Positions 33,966-41,478 of a stretch of DNA of 44,375 bases are shown here, one piece after another. Position 1 is the first letter of the stretch, and the number at the start of each line of letters is the position of its first letter. The stretch is taken from positions 5,415 through 49,789 of the forward strand of contig JAHDDK010000026.1 in assembly GCA_020629375.1 (NCBI GenBank), given 5' to 3'. The position numbers were made by a program, and so were the translations under genes. Under the pieces are notes generated by a model, which saw only the letters and a program-made list of their open reading frames with translations, did not search any database and was not told the origin of the DNA. The stretch comes from Acidimicrobiales bacterium (GTDB lineage Bacteria; Actinomycetota; Acidimicrobiia; Acidimicrobiales; SHLQ01).

Positions 33966-35435
33966 TCAGTTGAAGGCGGCTGCCGGGATGGCGATCTCGT
34001 AGACCTCGGCAGCCTCGGTGCAGGACCCCGCGTCGGAGTTGAACCACGCCCGCGAGAAGTCCCGGTTGACGACCGCCTCGGGCTCGGCGAACGTCGACGA
34101 TGCGCAACTGTACGTGTGTGCAAGGTTGATGATTCGGCCGTCGTCGATGTTGAGGGCGAACAGTCGATCACAGGTCCAGGCGACGTCTTGCTTGCAGTCA
34201 TGGGTTGACGCGAGCACCCAGCCTGGACGGTCGTGTGCAAGGCCCGCTACATCGATCGCCGTGTTGGCGCCGTCGAACAGGTCGTAGAGCCGCGTCGGCA
34301 CACCACTCTCGAGGTCGTAGACCACGAGCCACCCGGCATCATCGGTGGCCGAATCGAAGTTGGCCGTGACCACGACGTCCGCCCCCGAGCCGTTGCGGGC
34401 CACGCCCGGCCGTTCGGTCTGTTGGCCGAGTCGACGTTGCTCGACCATGTCTGCGCCGAAGACGATCATGTCGTTCAGGAATCCGACGACGACGCGCTCA
34501 CCCGTCGGGGTGATCGAGACGAACACCAGTGATCCGAGTTCACCGGTCGGAAGCCCACGATGGACTCCGAGTATCTCGTCCGTCGCGAGGTCATACGCCA
34601 CGAACCCGACGATCTGTTCGGCATCGTCGTAGAGGGCCCAAGCAACTCGATTTCCGTCCGCGGAGAGACCGCCGGAGTCGCGGCCGTGCATGTAGATCGC
34701 CTCTGGCGCCTCGGCCTGAATGCGATCGGTCAGATCGGCGACGCCGAGCGCCTCACCATCGAGGTTTATCGTGGCCACGGTCAGCGATCCGTCGTTCGAG
34801 TTCGATCCGCTCAGATGACGGATCACGTTCGAGTCGGGCGCCCACATCGGCTCAACGTCTCGTGGGAGGGGAAGCTCGATATCGGCGTCGTTATCGAGGT
34901 CGACCGCCACCCACGACTCGCTGCGACGCGTGAGCAACCAGCGACCATCCGAACTCTGGGGCGATCGACCCGGCGACTGCAAACGATGAAAGCGCTCGCC
35001 GGTCGTGTCGGTCACCCGACGGACGGGAGTTCCCCAAACCGGATCGGCGGTCCATTCGCCGGTCGCGAAGCGTTCTCTGTCGACGACGGGGGTGGAGTCA
35101 TCTTGGCCTTCGATCGGCGTCCAGTCACCGAGGAGCTCGGTGAGGCCAACGTCGACGGCCTGAGTGGTCGACGGCTCACCGTCGGGAAGGGTCGTTGTCG
35201 GGTCTTCGTCGAGCACGGGATTGTCGGGCACGTTGACCGAGTCGACCTCGGCCTCCGAACCGCGTATGCCCAACCAAGCTCCGGCACCGGCGAGGACCGC
35301 GAACACGACGACGACGGTGCGCTGCACGACGTGGTTGGACTCTCGGAACTCCGGGATCGGCTGGGTCGACACCTGTGTGCGCAGCTCATCGCGCGCACCA
35401 CCGAGGAGATCGTCGAGACGATCAGGATCACTCAT
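33966..35435 (-). CDS. membrane-anchored beta-propeller-like protein coupled to sigma factor
   Basis: A 489-residue protein: a short cytoplasmic N-terminus (1-37, 'DPDRLDDLLGGARDELRT'), one membrane helix (about 38-57), and a large extracytoplasmic region. From about residue 110 on, recurring blocks such as 'SSDGRWLLTRRSESWVAVDLD', 'SADGNRVAWALYDD' and 'TPTGERVVVGFLND' suggest TolB/WD40-like blades. Four or more cysteines near the C-terminus may pair. ATG at 35435 has AAGGG seven bases upstream and overlaps the sigma gene by eight bases. I infer a sensor or anti-sigma role for the N-terminal tail. Confidence 0.75.
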   Translation of the reverse strand: MSDPDRLDDLLGGARDELRTQVSTQPIPEFRESNHVVQRTVVVVFAVLAGAGAWLGIRGSEAEVDSVNVPDNPVLDEDPTTTLPDGEPSTTQAVDVGLTELLGDWTPIEGQDDSTPVVDRERFATGEWTADPVWGTPVRRVTDTTGERFHRLQSPGRSPQSSDGRWLLTRRSESWVAVDLDNDADIELPLPRDVEPMWAPDSNVIRHLSGSNSNDGSLTVATINLDGEALGVADLTDRIQAEAPEAIYMHGRDSGGLSADGNRVAWALYDDAEQIVGFVAYDLATDEILGVHRGLPTGELGSLVFVSITPTGERVVVGFLNDMIVFGADMVEQRRLGQQTERPGVARNGSGADVVVTANFDSATDDAGWLVVYDLESGVPTRLYDLFDGANTAIDVAGLAHDRPGWVLASTHDCKQDVAWTCDRLFALNIDDGRIINLAHTYSCASSTFAEPEAVVNRDFSRAWFNSDAGSCTEAAEVYEIAIPAAAFN

Positions 35436-35958
35436 CGGCGAGCCCTTCGGACAGCGGTGCGTGTGACTCCAGAAGGTCACCGAGCCGAGCACGGCCACGG
35501 GCGAGGTGGGTCTTCACCGTTTCGGTTCCGCAATCGAGCACGTTGGCGATCTGGGCGAGCGACATGTCGTCCCAGTAGTACAGCGCGATCGCCTGTGCTT
35601 GTCGTGGCGGCAGCTGCCGAACGGCATTCCAGATCTCATCGGTTCGCTCCGACGGGGAGATCGTCGGCTCGCGAAGGGCTCGGAGCTTGACGAGGGTCTT
35701 CGACTCGGTCTTGAGCTTTCGGAACCGCGACGTCGACCGATTGACCATCACTCGGCGCACCCACGCATCAGGTCGGTCGTAACCCGACACGGTGTCCCAC
35801 TTGCGGTGAGCCGTCGTCAGCGCATCCTGCACGAGATCTTCGGCTGCCCACTGACTACCGGTGAGGACGAATGCCAGACCGACAAGCGACCGATAGTCGC
35901 GCTGGTAGTAGTCCTCGAACGATTCCACGCGGGTGACTTCGAGGTCGATGGACGTCAC
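35428..35958 (-). CDS. SigE-family ECF RNA polymerase sigma factor
   Basis: About 176 residues. Region 2: 'FEDYYQRDYRSLVGLAFVLTGSQWAAEDLVQDAL' (in parts), 'RPDAWVRRVMVNRSTSRFRK'. Region 4: 'AVRQLPPRQAQAIALYYWDD' and 'SLAQIANVLDCGTETVKTHLARGRARL'. This is the SigE/SigM-like group widespread in actinobacteria. The start is uncertain: GTG at 35958 is used; an ATG at 36051 adds 31 residues with no sigma character; GTG at 35928 is also possible. None has a clear ribosome binding site. It is translationally coupled to the propeller-like gene. Confidence 0.88.
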   Translation of the reverse strand: MTSIDLEVTRVESFEDYYQRDYRSLVGLAFVLTGSQWAAEDLVQDALTTAHRKWDTVSGYDRPDAWVRRVMVNRSTSRFRKLKTESKTLVKLRALREPTISPSERTDEIWNAVRQLPPRQAQAIALYYWDDMSLAQIANVLDCGTETVKTHLARGRARLGDLLESHAPLSEGLADE

Positions 35959-36113
35959 GACGTCGTCGTGGTCATGGGGCGCGGCGCGACCAAAGATGGG
36001 CCCAGATTCGCACGTTGGCGGCAGCAGGATTGGGATCGCGGGTGACGTCATCGAACGTCACACGCATGACCACCCACCCTCGGGGGACAGCCCGTTCGCG
36101 ACGGCCTGAAGGA

Positions 36114-36449
36114 TCAGAGATCGATCAACTGATTCATCATTCGGGCAGGCACGTCGAGCTCCGCGCGCACATTGCGCTGCTCGAAGTAGTCGTACCAGCC
36201 GAGGGTCTCGAGGGTCCGTTCGAGCATGACCAGCGCGGACCGGTCGGTGGCGCGCCAGATGCCGATGAGCGCACCGGCGGCTCGGTGTGGGGTGTCCTCG
36301 TCGTTGCGGCCCCATCCGAGGCTCGAGATGCCCGCGTCGGCGAGGTCGGTGGTCGCGGCGATCACGCTGTCCATGACAATCCGGCGGTCCGTGCGCGACA
36401 GATCAAGCCATCGCTGGGTCGGAGTCCACAGGTTCACGAGGACATACAC
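36114..36449 (-). CDS. small conserved protein, DUF6616-like
   Basis: About 111 residues from GTG at 36449, starting 'VYVLVNLWTPTQRWLDLS'. The patterns 'GISSLGWGRNDEDTPHR', 'GIWRATDRSALVML' and 'LGWYDYFEQRNVRAEL' resemble DUF6616, a small alpha-beta (ferredoxin-like dimer) family of unknown function. A longer frame runs to 36692 but that part is Arg-rich and lies in the divergent regulatory region. TTG at 36458 is another possible start. Divergent from the LuxR-type gene. Confidence 0.6.
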   Translation of the reverse strand: MYVLVNLWTPTQRWLDLSRTDRRIVMDSVIAATTDLADAGISSLGWGRNDEDTPHRAAGALIGIWRATDRSALVMLERTLETLGWYDYFEQRNVRAELDVPARMMNQLIDL

Positions 36450-36690
36450 GATCGCCAACGTACGTTTTGGATCAATCCGCCGTCTATGACGGATTTCCCC
36501 TAGCTTCGCATTTGTGGTTTCCCGCTCCATTCCGGAGGGGGGCCCGGCGAAGCTCCTCTCGACATCACTGACGAGGGCCGTTCGGTCGGCGCCGAACGTC
36601 CCCACACTGTCCACACTCCGACTTCGGTTACTCGACCCCAGACGCGGGTCGTCAACCTCGCAACGTCGTCGTCGCGATCGTGTGGCACAC
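36450..36690. promoter_or_regulatory. divergent intergenic region
   Basis: About 240 bases between the DUF6616-like gene and the LuxR-type gene. Both strands remain open here, but the translations are Arg/Ser-rich and resemble nothing. It probably holds both promoters. TTGGAT at 36467-36472 and TAGCTT at 36501-36506 are promoter-like, but their spacing is wrong for a pair. If translation of the LuxR-type gene began at GTG 36514, most of this region would be coding. Confidence 0.3.
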
Positions 36691-37359
36691 ATGCTCTGGA
36701 TGATCGATGACCCGGCGGCGGTCCTTCGCCTCGGTGTCGATTACCTGGCCGAAGAAACATCTTCTGCTCGAGGCGACGGTGCGCTGATGACCCGCGCGGA
36801 TCCGGCGTACATGCCCCAGATCGTTGTTGGCGATTGCGAGGACGAGGCAACGATTCGCTCGACTCGACTCGAGACCTCATCGATCGGTTGTTTGTGGGAG
36901 AACCGCGAGCCCCAGTGTTTCGATCGCGTTCGGAACAATCGTCGACTGTCGAGGTTCGGGTCGACCTTCGACCGCATCGGCAGCACCTCGATGATGGCAA
37001 CGTCGATCCGGTCGGACGACATCGATCTCGGTGTGCTGTGTCTGAACGAGACCGATGGCCAGCGGTCCTATCAGCGCCATGAACGTCGTGTCGTCCGCGA
37101 GTTCGTGGAGCTGGATCTCGCGCCGATTCTGATCACTTCCGTTCGTCGAACGTCGACCGATCTTTCGCTTCTGTCGGACGCCGAACGTCGTGTGGTCGAG
37201 CTGTTTTCGATGGGCGCATCGCACATGGAGATCGCTCTGATTCTCGACCGGTCCCCACGAACGATCGAAAATCAGCTCCGGTCGGCACGTCGCAAGGTGG
37301 GTGCACGAAATGGCATCGATCTCGTTCGGTGGTGGACAGAGCACGCCGCTCTCGTCTGA
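36691..37359 (+). CDS. LuxR-type regulator with GAF-like N-terminal domain
   Basis: About 222 residues. The C-terminal 60 form a LuxR/FixJ helix-turn-helix: 'LLSDAERRVVELFSMGASHMEIALIL' then 'DRSPRTIENQLRSARRKVGARNGIDLVRW'. The N-terminal 150 residues have a GAF-like alternation of strands and helices but no recognisable ligand motif. No receiver-domain aspartate is present, so it is not a classical response regulator. The start is uncertain; ATG at 36691 is used since the upstream extension to GTG 36514 lacks family-like sequence. Targets are unknown; the divergent DUF6616-like gene is an obvious candidate. Confidence 0.7.
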   Translation: MLWMIDDPAAVLRLGVDYLAEETSSARGDGALMTRADPAYMPQIVVGDCEDEATIRSTRLETSSIGCLWENREPQCFDRVRNNRRLSRFGSTFDRIGSTSMMATSIRSDDIDLGVLCLNETDGQRSYQRHERRVVREFVELDLAPILITSVRRTSTDLSLLSDAERRVVELFSMGASHMEIALILDRSPRTIENQLRSARRKVGARNGIDLVRWWTEHAALV

Positions 37360-37389
37360 ACGCCACCAGGCTCAATAGATCTCGACTTG

Positions 37390-37414
37390 TAATTAACGAT
37401 AGGGTTAATTAACC
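37390..37414. promoter_or_regulatory. AT-rich palindrome and direct repeat upstream of arsR/SRPBCC pair
   Basis: GGTTAATTAACC (37403-37414) is a perfect 12-base palindrome, and TAATTAAC occurs at 37390-37397 and again at 37406-37413, 16 bases apart. It lies 10 bases before the ArsR-type start in otherwise GC-rich DNA, so it is a strong candidate for an autoregulatory operator overlapping the promoter. Confidence 0.65.
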
Positions 37415-37423
37415 TAGTGGTTG

Positions 37424-37801
37424 ATGAATCGTCTTGCCGATGCACCGGCCAGCCCACCGAACGGCGTCGATCTCGACGCCGTCTTCGGGGCCCTCTCGAA
37501 TCACACCCGTCGCACCATGCTCCACCTTCTCGGCGACGGTCCAGCCACCGTCAACGAACTCGCCGCCCCGTTCGACATGTCGCTCCCCGCCATCTCGAAA
37601 CACATCGGAGTCCTCGAACGGGCAGGCCTCGTCTCCCGGACCCGAGAGGGGCAGTCCCGTCCGGTTCGCCTCGAACGTGATGCGCTCCTCCACGCCATGA
37701 GCTGGGTGGACCAGCAACGCCAGATCTGGGACGACAGCCTCGACCGCCTCAACGACCGACTCGCCGAAACCACAAACCCGAAAGACAGGAATCAACCATG
37801 A
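37424..37801 (+). CDS. ArsR-family winged-helix repressor
   Basis: A 125-residue regulator. The domain reads 'VFGALSNHTRRTMLHLLGDGPATVNELAAPF', 'DMSLPAISKHIGVLERAGLVSRTREGQSRPVRL'. It has no cysteines, so metal sensing is unlikely; it belongs to the non-metal ArsR group usually paired with an SRPBCC gene. The next gene starts inside its stop codon (ATGA), so both are co-translated. ATG at 37424 is used; TTG at 37421 is adjacent. Probably autoregulated through the palindrome just upstream. Confidence 0.92.
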   Translation: MNRLADAPASPPNGVDLDAVFGALSNHTRRTMLHLLGDGPATVNELAAPFDMSLPAISKHIGVLERAGLVSRTREGQSRPVRLERDALLHAMSWVDQQRQIWDDSLDRLNDRLAETTNPKDRNQP

Positions 37802-38277
37802 GCACCGATCAACCCGCCGTCGTCATCGAGCGAACCTTCGACGCCCCGATCGACGCGGTCTGGAACCTCTGGGCGACACCCGAAGGGTTCGCCTCGTGGT
37901 ACGGGCCACAAGGTGCCACGATCCCGACCATCGACATAGATGTGACCGTCGGCGGCAAACGCCACCTGTGCATGGCGATGGACACCCCGAATGGCCCCAT
38001 ACAGATGTGGTTCGTTGGCGAATACCTCGAGATCGACGAACCGCACCGACTCGTCTACACCGAAGCCATGTCGAACGAGGCTGGCGACGTGCTCGCCCCG
38101 TCCGACATGGGTATGCCAGCAGACTCCCCGACCTCAACCACGGTCACCGCCGAGTTCACGACAACCGGCGACGGCACGCACCTCCGGTTGACCCATGTTG
38201 GCGTGCCACCAGATTCCCCCGGAGCCATGGGTTGGCAGATGGCGATCGACAAGCTGGCCGCACAGCTCGCCGGCTGA
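37798..38277 (+). CDS. SRPBCC/AHSA1-domain protein
   Basis: A 159-residue START-like fold protein of the Aha1 C-terminal (AHSA1) family. The pattern 'VIERTFDAPIDAVWNLWATPEGFASWYGPQG', 'VGGKRHLCMAM', 'GEYLEIDEPHRLVYTEA' and 'TTVTAEFTTTGDGTHLRLTHVGVP' is typical. Such proteins have a hydrophobic cavity and probably bind a small ligand; the bacterial members paired with an ArsR gene have no defined reaction. Coupled to the upstream regulator by a 4-base overlap. Confidence 0.92.
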   Translation: MSTDQPAVVIERTFDAPIDAVWNLWATPEGFASWYGPQGATIPTIDIDVTVGGKRHLCMAMDTPNGPIQMWFVGEYLEIDEPHRLVYTEAMSNEAGDVLAPSDMGMPADSPTSTTVTAEFTTTGDGTHLRLTHVGVPPDSPGAMGWQMAIDKLAAQLAG

Positions 38278-38333
38278 ACCGGCCTGCGTTTCGCCGACGA
38301 CCCGAGGCATCCGCGTGCTGTCATGCTGGATGC

Positions 38334-38942
38334 ATGGGCTTCGACGAATCGGCGGGCTGGGGTCTCATCCGCGACCTCCTCGACGAACGACAGATCGTCG
38401 AAATCCTGTTCGGATGCGACGAACTACTGCAGTTGCCCGAGGCGGACCGAATGGCTCGGGACCGGCCGCACAATGGCACGCGCCATCTCGTCGACCTGCA
38501 CCTGCGGCTCGACGGTGTCGCCGATGCCGTGCAGCAGCCGGAGTTGTTGGAGGCGCTCGAAACGATGTTCGGTGGTCCACCGCAGCTGAGCCAGTGTGAC
38601 TTTCGGTCGCCTCAACCCGGGTTCGGGGATCAGAAGCTACACATGGACGCACTTCCGAGGCTCGACCCGACCGGCGGCCACCAGGTGGCGACGATGATCC
38701 TGGCGTTGTGCGATTTCACCGGCGACAACGGTTCGACCCGGCTCGTGCCCGGCAGCCACCTCCGACCCGACCTCCAGCAACTCGGTGGCAACGTCGACCG
38801 ACTCGACGGCGAACAGACCGTCGTGTGCTCGGCGGGCGACGGAATTCTCTTCAGCGGCCACCTGCTGCACTCGGGCACCCACAACTCCACGACCGCCGAA
38901 CGGCCGGCACTGCAGATCGTCTGGCACCCGCCCCAGACTTGA
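38334..38942 (+). CDS. phytanoyl-CoA dioxygenase-like Fe(II)/2-oxoglutarate oxygenase
   Basis: A 202-residue double-stranded beta-helix enzyme, shorter than typical PhyH proteins (about 250-300). The iron ligands appear as H103-x-D105 in 'KLHMDALPRL' and H179 in 'GHLLHSGTHNST', and R190 is positioned to bind 2-oxoglutarate. The loop 'GDNGSTRLVPGSH' is a family hallmark. It would hydroxylate a small or lipid-like substrate. It starts 56 bases after the SRPBCC gene; ATG at 38334 was chosen because the long upstream frame overlaps that gene in another phase. Confidence 0.85.
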   Translation: MGFDESAGWGLIRDLLDERQIVEILFGCDELLQLPEADRMARDRPHNGTRHLVDLHLRLDGVADAVQQPELLEALETMFGGPPQLSQCDFRSPQPGFGDQKLHMDALPRLDPTGGHQVATMILALCDFTGDNGSTRLVPGSHLRPDLQQLGGNVDRLDGEQTVVCSAGDGILFSGHLLHSGTHNSTTAERPALQIVWHPPQT

Positions 38943-38973
38943 CCGTTCGGTGCACACAGGGCACGGTGCTTCG

Positions 38974-39306
38974 ATGTCTTATGACGAAGAGCTCGCTGAT
39001 CGCATCCGTGAGGAGCTCGCCGACGAACCCGATCTGGTCGAACGGAAGATGTTCGGCGGGGTGGCGTTCCTGCTCGGCGGACACATGACGGTGGTCGCCA
39101 GCAGTGAGGGCGGCATGATGGCCCGGGTCGGGGTCGAGGTGGCCGACGACCTCATCGAAGAGACCGACGCCGAGCAGGTAGTCATGAAGGATCGACCCAT
39201 GTCGGGCTGGCTTCGAATCCCGACAGCGTCGCTCGATGGTTCCGAACTCCAAACGTGGATCGATCGGGCGGTCGCCTTCACCTCACAGCTTCCGCCGAAG
39301 ACATGA
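38974..39306 (+). CDS. TfoX N-terminal domain protein
   Basis: A 110-residue protein made only of the TfoX N-terminal domain: 'LADRIREELADEPDLVERKMFGGVAFLLGGHM', 'MARVGVEVADDLI', 'VMKDRPMSGWLRIP'. In Haemophilus the full-length TfoX/Sxy controls competence; single-domain versions are common and of unknown role. Its stop overlaps the amidohydrolase start (ATGA). Confidence 0.88.
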   Translation: MSYDEELADRIREELADEPDLVERKMFGGVAFLLGGHMTVVASSEGGMMARVGVEVADDLIEETDAEQVVMKDRPMSGWLRIPTASLDGSELQTWIDRAVAFTSQLPPKT

Positions 39307-40124
39307 TCGTCGACGCCTGGGCGCAACATCCGACGCTGCGCCACATGTCCGACCCCATCTTTGACTCTCTACGTCGATGGAGTCGAGATGCGATCCCCAC
39401 CGACGAGTTACCGGTATCAACAACCATCACCATGATGGACGAGGCGAACGTCGACCTCAGCCTGATCAGCGCCTGGGAGGCGCCGTACCGGACGATGATC
39501 TCCAACGACGAGGTGGCGGGATTCGTTGCCGAAGCGCCTGACCGGTTGCGAGGCGTTGCGTCGGTTGATCTGGCGAAGCCGATGGCGGCCGTTCGGGAGA
39601 TCCGGCGATGCGTCGAAGAGCTCGGCTTTGTCGGCGTGCGGGTGCTGCCCTGGCTGTGGGAGACACCGCCGACGGATCGACGCTTCTATCCCGTGTACGT
39701 CGCCTGCTGTGAGCTCGACGTGCCGTTCTGCACCCAGATCGGCCACACCGGCCCCCTGATGCCATCCGAGCCCGGCCGACCGATTCATCTCGACCAGGTG
39801 GCGATCGACTTTCCAGAACTGAAGATCGTCGGCGGCCACATCGGGTACCCCTGGACCGAAGAAGCGATCGCCGTGGCCACCAAACACGAGAACGTCTACA
39901 TCGACACGTCGGCCTACACCGCCAAGCGGTACCCGCCGCGGCTGGTCGAGTTCATGAAGACGAATGGGCGGCACAAGGTCCTGTTTGGCACCAACTGGCC
40001 GATGATCCCACCGGCCAAATGCCTAGCCGACCTCGACGCGCTCGGTCTCGACGACGACACGAGCGAGGCGTTCCTCTCGGGCAACGCTCTGCGCATCTAC
40101 CGAATGGGGTCAAGTCTGACATAG
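39303..40124 (+). CDS. amidohydrolase-2 family metal-dependent hydrolase
   Basis: A 273-residue TIM-barrel protein of the ACMSD/amidohydrolase-2 group. Visible are 'TITMMDEANVDLSLISAW', 'GFVGVRVLPWLWETPP', 'FCTQIGHTGP', 'LKIVGGHIGYPWTEEAI', 'NVYIDTSAY' and 'VLFGTNWPMIPPAKCL'. The metal/active-site Asp usual in 'FGTDWP' is Asn here. The N-terminal H-x-H of many relatives is not evident ('VDAWAQHPTL'). Likely a hydrolase or decarboxylase of a small acid, but the altered residues make activity uncertain. Its last codons and TAG stop lie inside a repeat element. Confidence 0.85.
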   Translation: MIVDAWAQHPTLRHMSDPIFDSLRRWSRDAIPTDELPVSTTITMMDEANVDLSLISAWEAPYRTMISNDEVAGFVAEAPDRLRGVASVDLAKPMAAVREIRRCVEELGFVGVRVLPWLWETPPTDRRFYPVYVACCELDVPFCTQIGHTGPLMPSEPGRPIHLDQVAIDFPELKIVGGHIGYPWTEEAIAVATKHENVYIDTSAYTAKRYPPRLVEFMKTNGRHKVLFGTNWPMIPPAKCLADLDALGLDDDTSEAFLSGNALRIYRMGSSLT

Positions 40125-40183
40125 CAAGAGGTCGCTGACGGCACACATTTCTCAACCTCTTGCTATGTCAGACTTGACCCCAT
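40104..40183. repeat. 80-bp REPIN-like inverted-repeat element, copy 1
   Basis: Perfect 29-base inverted arms (40104-40132 and 40155-40183) around a 22-base loop. The left arm encodes the end of the amidohydrolase, including its TAG, and the right arm ends with the first two bases of the next gene's ATG. The arm motif GGGGTCA(A/G)GTCTGACATAG recurs at 41397-41476. Two inverted copies of a REP-type palindrome separated by a short spacer are the definition of a REPIN, typically moved by a RAYT transposase encoded elsewhere. Confidence 0.9.
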
Positions 40184-41417
40184 GATCGACGCCGAGAGGT
40201 TTCTCGACGACCTTCGGACGCTTCGAACATTCGGCGCGACCGGAACGGGTGTCGTGCGACCATCGTTCTCCGACGTCGACATGGCCGCACGCCGCTGGCT
40301 GCATGGTCGGTACGCAGACGCGGGTCTCGATGCGTCGATCGACGGCATCGGCAACGTCTTCGGCCGGTCACCAAACCCCGGCCCGGCCTTGCTCATCGGC
40401 TCACACTCCGACACGCAACCCACTGGCGGGTGGCTCGACGGCGCGTACGGCGTGATCGTGGGACTCGAAGTGGCCCGGGCAATCCGAGAGAACCCCGACA
40501 CCGCCGATCTTGCGGTCGATGCAGTTGCCTGGGTCGACGAAGAGTCCACGTATGTCAGTTGCCTTGGCAGTCGCAGTTTCTGCGGGCTCGTGGACCCCGT
40601 CGAGCTCGAGGGCGCAGCGAGTCCCGATGGCCATTCGCTCGCCGACGCCCTCGCTGGCGCGGATCTGTCGGGAGAACCCGACCGGTGGTCCGACCGCGAA
40701 TACGCTGGCTTTCTCGAGGCGCACATCGAACAAGGCCCGGCGCTCGAGGCGAGCGGCGACCTGCTCGGCGTGGTCACCGCCATCGTCGGGGCCCGCACAC
40801 TCATCCTTCGATTCGCCGGACAACAGAACCATGCGGGCACCACCCCGATGCGACTTCGCCGCGACGCTGGACGTGCCGCCATCCACTTCGGACACGCCAT
40901 CGATCAACGGTTTGGCGAGCTCACGGGCGACCGCACGGTGTGGACGATCGGCGACATCCGGTTCGAGCCGGGCGCATCGAGCATCATCCCTGGACGGGCC
41001 GAACTCACACTGCAGTTCCGTGACCCCGATGGCGACCTGCTCGAACGCTTCGAACAGGAGGTTCGCCGGATCGCCACCGACATCGCCGATGCAACAGCGG
41101 TCGACATCACGATCGAGCCAGACGGCCGGGCGATCGAGCCCGCGGCGATGGACCAGCGGTTACACGATGCGCTGGCTGCGGCAGCCGAGGCCGAAGCACC
41201 CGGGCACTGGACATCGATGCCGAGCGCCGCCGTGCACGATGCCATGTTCCTCGCCGACCGTATGCCCGCAGGCATGTTGTTCGTGCCGAGCATCGGCGGC
41301 ATCAGTCACGACTTCGCCGAAGACACCACCGACGACGATCTGGTCCGAGGCGTCCGGACGATGGCTGCCGCAGCAGTCGAACTGGCGCAGCGCTCAATGG
41401 GGTCAGGTCTGACATAG
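40182..41417 (+). CDS. M20-type Zn-dependent amidase (N-carbamoyl amino acid hydrolase/allantoate amidohydrolase family)
   Basis: A 411-residue binuclear zinc hydrolase. Metal ligands are visible: H75 in 'IGSHSDTQP', D86 in 'GGWLDGAYG', E120/E121 in 'WVDEES', H181 in 'EAHIEQGPAL', and H376 in 'GGISHDFAED'. The lid/dimerisation domain lies between about 200 and 315 ('GQQNHAGTTPMRLRRDA'). Family members cleave N-carbamoyl-L-amino acids, allantoate or ureidoglycine. The ATG lies in the arm of the repeat element with no ribosome binding site, so it may be leaderless or coupled to the hairpin. The last residues (MGSGLT) and TAG come from the second repeat copy. Confidence 0.93.
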   Translation: MIDAERFLDDLRTLRTFGATGTGVVRPSFSDVDMAARRWLHGRYADAGLDASIDGIGNVFGRSPNPGPALLIGSHSDTQPTGGWLDGAYGVIVGLEVARAIRENPDTADLAVDAVAWVDEESTYVSCLGSRSFCGLVDPVELEGAASPDGHSLADALAGADLSGEPDRWSDREYAGFLEAHIEQGPALEASGDLLGVVTAIVGARTLILRFAGQQNHAGTTPMRLRRDAGRAAIHFGHAIDQRFGELTGDRTVWTIGDIRFEPGASSIIPGRAELTLQFRDPDGDLLERFEQEVRRIATDIADATAVDITIEPDGRAIEPAAMDQRLHDALAAAAEAEAPGHWTSMPSAAVHDAMFLADRMPAGMLFVPSIGGISHDFAEDTTDDDLVRGVRTMAAAAVELAQRSMGSGLT

Positions 41418-41476
41418 CAAGAGGATGGCCGCTGCCGGCCGAACTGAACCTCTTGCTATGTCAGACCTGACCCCAT
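41397..41476. repeat. 80-bp REPIN-like inverted-repeat element, copy 2
   Basis: Perfect 28-base inverted arms (41397-41424 and 41449-41476) around a 24-base GC-rich loop; total length equals copy 1. Compared with copy 1, one arm base differs (A to G) and its partner in the other arm changes to match (T to C), so the stem is preserved. It supplies the amidase stop and ends two bases before the HtpX-like stop on the other strand, so it may also act as a bidirectional terminator. Confidence 0.9.
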
Positions 41477-41478
41477 TC

